From positions 33,022,160 to 33,086,159 of the forward strand of contig NC_084599.1 in assembly GCF_033807715.1 (NCBI RefSeq): DNA of 64,000 bases. The letters run 5' to 3'. Source of the stretch: Cololabis saira (Eukaryota > Chordata > Actinopteri > Beloniformes > Belonidae). This document shows, one piece after another, positions 58,660 through 64,000 of this stretch (position 1 is its first letter; each line of letters begins with the position of its first letter). The position numbers and the translations under genes are program-made. The notes beneath the pieces were generated by a model. That model was not told where the DNA came from, did no database searches, and saw only the letters and a list, made by a program, of their open reading frames with translations.

Positions 58660-58775
58660 GTGTCCTTGAGGATCCCACGGACCGCCTACTAGCTGGACAC
58701 GCCTGTAACATCGCCCCAGGGTGACATCCAGGAGGTGTCCTAACCACATACCCGAACCACCTCTGGCATCTGGTG
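58660..58775. repeat. Degenerate LINE scrap
   Basis: 'aggaggtgtcctaaccacat' and 'cccgaaccacctctggcatc' match the LINE sequence family seen at 10,740-10,790, strongly diverged. Confidence 0.4.
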
Positions 58776-58899
58776 AAGATGTCAAAGAATCTGATCCTAC
58801 GAAGCTCATCATGGTTTTAAAGAATAAAGGCATTGTTGATGCACCTGCTATTCTTTCTGTGATTTTGCAGGGTTTCATTCATTGTAAAGGCTGCAGGTT

Positions 58900-59260
58900 A
58901 AATTCAATTCAATTTTATTTATATAGCGTCTATTACAACAGAAGTTGTCTCTAGGCGCTTTCCAGAGACCCAGAACACGACCCCCGAGCAATCATTACAT
59001 AAACATAAACAATGGCAGGGATGAAACCTGGACCAGGACCTGAATCATAAGGGAAAGTCCTGCTGAAGACTAGCTGGGCAGAGCAGGAATAGAGATCAGA
59101 CAGAATGAAGAGCAGAGAGAGGAGACACAGACACAATGGCTAACTGGTGCACTACAGGGATGTCTATATAAACATGTAGACAGCAGACACTGAGGTGGTC
59201 AGAGGCAGGGGGGGTTGCAGGTCAGGATATCAGTAGGTATCCAACTGAGACATCTATCAA
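58900..59260. repeat. Dispersed fish repeat (AATTTTATTTATATAGCG)
   Basis: It opens 'attcaattcaattttattta' then 'tagcgtctattacaacag', 'aggcgctttccagagaccca' and 'acataaacaatggcagg', an abundant fish retro-repeat. There is no coding potential. Confidence 0.65.
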
Positions 59261-62200
59261 CGTGCACATCTTCGGTTTCCTCTTTCCCCGTGGGTCGCAC
59301 TTTGGGAAGCCTTCTTTATATTTCAGGTAAGTTCAGGTAAAAACAGCAGTGAAATCAGCAAAAATGTCAGTTTACTGGATGAAATATATTAACTTCTGAT
59401 AAAATAAGTTTAAAAATCTTTTTTTTTTTTTAAATCGTCTAAAATATATCATTGTTCAACCTGTCGGCAAACAATTGAACCCCAAGTCTGGGGCTGACAA
59501 AAAAAAAGATTCAGCCTATAAAAGTCACTTGGGAGCAGCAGAGTTCACTGCAGCGTGTTCTCCTCCTCCCCAGAGAGTTGGTCTGCATTTAGTACACAAT
59601 TTTAGGTGAGGTATTTTTGTGTATGAAACTGCTAAATAAAGGCTGAAATGATTGTTGGGATCTTTACTTTTATTCTGAATTTTGGGTCCAAAAATATTTA
59701 AATATATTGAGAAACGCAATTTGCATGATGATGCGCAGCTGAAGATTGCCAAATGAAACTGCTTTTGTTTTTATATTTTAATACATAAAAAGATAAAACA
59801 CAAAAATGGGGATGCACTAAGACAAATGTATCTGAAGTGGCAGGTGAGTGTGAGTTGAAACGTCTATGCAGCTTCTTTGCAAACCTCAAACTTTCTGTTT
59901 TGACACTGGATGTCAGGTTTCAATCCTAGATATGATAAGTCTCTGATTTAATTTTTATGACGGATTAAATGTCTCTGACTGCAGAAGCAACATGATAAAA
60001 CCTCCAGCATGTTTTATAGGAGCTACTTTTTCTTCTGGCCGTCGCAGCATCACCTGGAGACTTGTCGACTGCACTCCTAGAGATCCAGGTCTGGTTTCCT
60101 ACTGTGACTTTTCCATGACACTACTGTATGCAAATCGTCATCTCTTCTTTTTGTGCTATTTTTTTTTCGTAGCCTTGCTTTCCTTGATCTTCTCTCACAG
60201 AGGCCCTCTGGATTTAGTGTGGAGCTCATACCCCCCCGAGCGCTTTTAACTCTTAAAATCTAGTACATTTTATTTTTATACACTCTACAGTAACCTTCAC
60301 TGACTTCTCTCACTGAGCGTCTTCTCTGCAGTCTCATGACTGTGAAGCTTCTTGCAAACTGTTGTAGCAGCAGTTTTGAGACCTTTCCCTGCAGACTTTT
60401 CATTTGTTATATATTGTGTTGTTTCTTAGTATTCCTGATGCTACCAGACAGTTTTGCTGGAAAGAAGCCTCTTTTTACACCTCACCCCTCAGGCTGCTGC
60501 CCTCTGGCCTGATGACACATCCGTGGACGCTAATGGAGGGAGTTTTTTTTGTATTTATCTCTGAACTTTTGGAATTCTACTCTAAAATCTGAGCTCTAAA
60601 ATCAAGTGTCATTAAAGTTAATGTTTGTTGCTTGTTGAATTTACCCCAAGTGACTTAGAATCAGGATTGTTTTGCGTCATAATTCAAGATGCTGGATGTT
60701 TCTCCCGAGTGTCGGTTTTGTTATCTTGGAAGCTCTGAAGACTGCTCTGACGTTGTGTTGAACATGCTGCCGTCTTGTTCAGCTGTATGTTTTGCTGACT
60801 TCAAGTCTCTTTTAAACTCGTGCTTTAATCCTCGAAGCTGTGATTTTAACAACATGCCAAACTCAGGCTCAATCTGCTATTTTATTTACACAACAAACAG
60901 CTTTATGTTAAACATAGTTGCATAAAGCAGAGTCCGGGCTTTTGTCCTGCTGTACGAACTCTGTTAGTTGTCCATTACCCTGATTTCTCTCTCATTAGCA
61001 TCTTCTTTGCTTTTGAAATGCAGGTTTATGCTTTTCTGTGTGACAGCAATTTCACAAAATTAGCAATTGAATTGCTTTACAAACGGCTCTTCCCGTTTGC
61101 ATCCCCCATTTTTCCACTCCCCATCTCTTTTTGGTCCATTTCATTACACTTCCATCAGCACTTCTCCTCCTTCCTTTCTAAATGGTGCCACCAGTTGTTG
61201 CAGTAGGTGCTTTGACTTTGTGAAAGTGGCTGCTCACAATGAGCCACATACTCACTGCAATAAAGTCTCCGTCTGCTTAAAAATGCAGCGAGCGCACGGC
61301 CGCTCCTCTGCCTCCTCCTCACGCCTTCCCCTCACGGATGACAGTTTCTATTATCTCCTGGATAATAAGTTGCACAGATTAGCCATGGGGGCAGACAGGG
61401 GGGGCAGCGATATGGTGCTGGATTTGTGTGTTTGTGTGTCTAGCCATTGCTGCACTTGGTTATTTCTGCCTGTTTGTGGATTCCTCTTTAACTGTGTGTG
61501 CAGCTTTTCATTTTTCTTTTGCCTGTCTGTGTTAATAGATGCATCTCTAAGTGCATGGTTGCATGTTTGTTCACGTCAGACTCTGGCTTTAATGCAGTTG
61601 CATGCACGAGGGGGACCGTGCCTGCAGAGGAACTCACTAGAGCAGCAGTTGATGGGGTAAGTGCCATTAACAGATAATTATAGTAAAAAGTCCCCGTGCA
61701 AACAAGAATAGCTCATCGTCACGGCGCTTCCAGATAGAGAGGAACCAAAGACACATCTGCAAGTCAAATCAGCAATACTTGCATATGTGCCTTCCATATT
61801 CCTCTCTTGCCTTGGCCTTTTTTCCCCCTCCAATTTGACATGTCCACACACACTCTCTGCCCTTGTTTAGTCCACGTGTGGAGATGAGATTACAGTGACA
61901 CATTCATGTTTTAAATGAATAACTAGCCTTTCAGAGCGCATTTGCACGTGTAGATGTGCTTTCTCACAGATATGTGCTCTGCATCAGCTTAATTGGCTGG
62001 TCGAGGCTCGGCGTGAGTTGAATTTGAGGGCATCCCCGCTCCACACTCAGGGGTGCCTCTAATGGGCCCACCGTTCACTCTCTGTAATGGGCTCACTCCC
62101 TCTGTGAGGCAACAGAAATGTTTGGGAAATATTCAACGCGTTTGTCTTCTAAATATTATGTTTGCATATTATGTGTGGAAATAATTAACTAAGCCTAACC

Positions 62201-62944
62201 CTAATAATTCAATTTGCTTACCTGTTTGAACAGGTGAGGGATTTCTGAGTCTGATATGCCACAAATGAGATTTGCAATCTGCATCTTAAGCTTAATGCTC
62301 TCTCCCTTCGGCTTCTAAACAGGAGCTGATGAGATTTTATTCATTATCCTCTTTTCTACCATGCAGTTCATGGGAAAGCTAAATGTACATGAGTGTGTGT
62401 CTATTTGCCTACATTTGAAAGAAAAAAGAAAGAAAAGGTATGTGTCCATATGCTTTTGTCTCCAAGCACTTCAGTGCAGCTGGTACGACACAAAACGGCA
62501 TCGACACATCAGCCACTTCACTAAAGAGCCAATGACTCCGTTTGTGCAACAGCCATCTGTTTGCTGCAAAAATAACTTCCCAGTCTGCTTCAATCAATCA
62601 CATCAATCCAATGCAGTCTTTTTTTATTGATGTGAAGGTTCATGTGTCTGTTGAAGGTATATTAAGATAAATACCAGCAGTAAATATGCTGTAACTCTCA
62701 CGCCAACAAAAATCAATAACCTTTTTTTCTTTTTTGAATTACTGCTTTCAAGTGGCCGGTTCTGCTCAACTCAATCGCTGTTACCTGCTGCCAAAGTAAA
62801 GCGAAAAAGAAAATGTACGCTCCTTTTAATTCAACATTTTTTACATTTCAAGAGAGAATTTAAACGAAAAAAAAGCTTGTTTCCTAGAAGATTTTAACAT
62901 TTGGTAAAACTTCAAATCAACATAAATACATATAAGGTGTTGCG

Positions 62945-63135
62945 CTGCTGGGTGGCACAGTGGTTAAAATAAGCAGCCCATGTACTGAGGTTACAGTCCT
63001 CCAGCAGCGGGTTGGAGTCCCGGTCTGCAGCCCTTTGCTGCACATCGTCCCCATTCTCTCTCTCTCTACCCCCTTCCTGTCTACACTTCAAAAAAAGCTC
63101 ACTAGAGCCACAAAACCTTAAAAAAAAAAAAATTA
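62945..63135 (+). mobile_element. tRNA-derived SINE
   Basis: Box A-like tggcacagtggt (62953-62964) and a mutated box B ggttggagtcc (63010-63020) mark a tRNA-related head. 'gcccatgtactgaggttaca' and a CT-rich body follow, ending in an A-rich tail at 63119-63135. The box B change (C to G) and intact tail suggest an inactive copy. Confidence 0.75.
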
Positions 63136-63304
63136 AAACTGCAAGCAGCGATGAACGGGCCCTCACGCGTGCAATTCTCACCAATAAAAGTCAAGGAGTC
63201 AGAACCGAGTCCGATGACACCACCCACGACTCTGTATGTCATACCATTCAAAAGTTATAGCAGAAAGTAGGAACTATCAAATATGGACCAATCAGATGAA
63301 GGGG

Positions 63305-63840
63305 GGACGCGCTTTTTGGCTTCTAGCGTCGCCACGGTAACACTTTTGACTGAGAAAAGTAATGTGCGTCGTTGCAGGATGGAGACGCACATTTTGATGT
63401 ATAACACACCTGGGTGCACGTTACGGTTCGGGCCGTATTAACGGTCGAAGAAGTGCCATAAATTGAGCCAAAATTACACGATTAATTCAAAATGGCCGAC
63501 TTCCTGTTTGGTTTTGGCCATGGCGCCAAGAGACTTTTCTTTAAGTTGTGACATGATACAGGTGTGTACCGATTTTCCTGCATGTACGTCAAACCGTATT
63601 GTGGGGCTTGAGGCACAAAGTTTTCCGGGGGGCGCTGTTGAGCCATCAGACCCAGCCCATTAATGCAAACGATTAAATATCAAATTTTTCGCCAGGCATG
63701 GCTTGCGTGCAAAATTTGGTGACTTTTGGGGCACGTTTAGGGGGGCAAAAAGGCCCTCATTTCGTTGGAAGAAAAAAAATAAAAACGAGAAAAACAACAA
63801 GAACTCCTACAGATACAATAGAGCCTTCGCTCTGTAAGTG
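63305..63840. repeat. Dispersed repeat, copy 2
   Basis: This is the second copy of the repeat at 57750-58290, preceded at 63140 by 'caagcagcgatgaacgggcc', which belongs to the same repeat family. The right edge 'acagatacaatag' is shared by both copies. Confidence 0.75.
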
Positions 63841-64000
63841 CTCTGCAGAATCAGGGTCCAAAAAACTAACAATCAACCCTTGATTTGATAGTTTTTCATT
63901 TGAGCTAAAAGGACAGCAGAGGCTTTATGAAAGGATGACTCGTCCTCGACTGACAGCAGGTGTTTCCACGCAGCCGTGGCGTCTGGGGAAATCAGGCCGT

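Larger units (their letters stand above)
52336..64000. other. Intergenic, repeat-rich
   Basis: No gene is recognised to the window end. Identified repeats: hAT copies at 52501 and 53986, a hAT fragment at 56031, retro-repeats at 56929, 58660 and 58900, a paired dispersed repeat at 57750 and 63305, and a SINE at 62945. Apart from these, 54350-56020, 59260-62940 show no element. 61200-62350 is low in repeats and could hold conserved non-coding DNA. Confidence 0.65.

Noticed and set aside
60689..60925. 78-codon cysteine-rich frame
   Set aside because: Cysteine spacing matches no module I know, there is no signal peptide, and the length is within chance expectation.
61067..61660. 197-codon plus-strand frame
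   Set aside because: Low-complexity start and no recognisable domain; no splice sites joining it to anything.

Overview
The window is vertebrate nuclear DNA, most likely from a percomorph teleost. It is intron-rich, has (CA)n and (GAAA)n microsatellites, two tRNA-derived SINEs, fish-type LINE tails and a very high load of short hAT-type elements with clean 8-bp target-site duplications. No bacterial operon, CRISPR array or viral gene was seen. The species assignment is inference.

The one gene I can support is the 3' half of an LDL-receptor-family gene on the + strand. I identify it as lrp8 (apolipoprotein E receptor 2, the reelin receptor). Ten coding exons lie between 7491 and 44587: five exons of the YWTD beta-propeller, the third EGF-like module, a Thr/Ser/Pro-rich O-glycosylation exon of 134 codons, a juxtamembrane/transmembrane exon, a transmembrane/cytoplasmic exon with the FDNPVY endocytosis and Dab1-docking motif, and a tiny terminal exon. 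Joined, they give 543 codons in one continuous frame with every intron phase matching. Exon lengths 172/225/119/140/142/153 follow the LDLR family pattern. The terminal peptide RVALSLEDDGYP and the propeller start NRHEIRRIDL distinguish lrp8 from vldlr. The signal peptide, LDL-A repeats and first two EGF modules lie upstream of the window.

Layout: 1-7490 is the end of the upstream intron. 7491-44587 holds the ten exons with introns of about 1.6 to 6.3 kb. 44588 to about 52.3 kb is probably a long 3' UTR containing two Tigger-like MITEs and one TACCGTATT MITE; Pumilio-type elements and an ATTAAA signal lie near its end. 52.4-64 kb is intergenic and repeat-rich, with no gene I can recognise.

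The most notable signals are in how transposons meet the gene. A MITE lies 30 bp upstream of the first propeller exon and its junction forms a branch-point consensus. A hAT element inserted into the donor site of the next exon, and its target duplication overlaps that donor. A LINE tail ends about 50 bp before the EGF exon. Most strikingly, 234 bp of intronic flank next to one MITE (17441-17674) reappears with one mismatch inside a related MITE 10.8 kb away (28204-28437), which looks like ectopic conversion or template switching. The cytoplasmic exon can also read through its donor into 36 further codons, a candidate alternative C-terminus.
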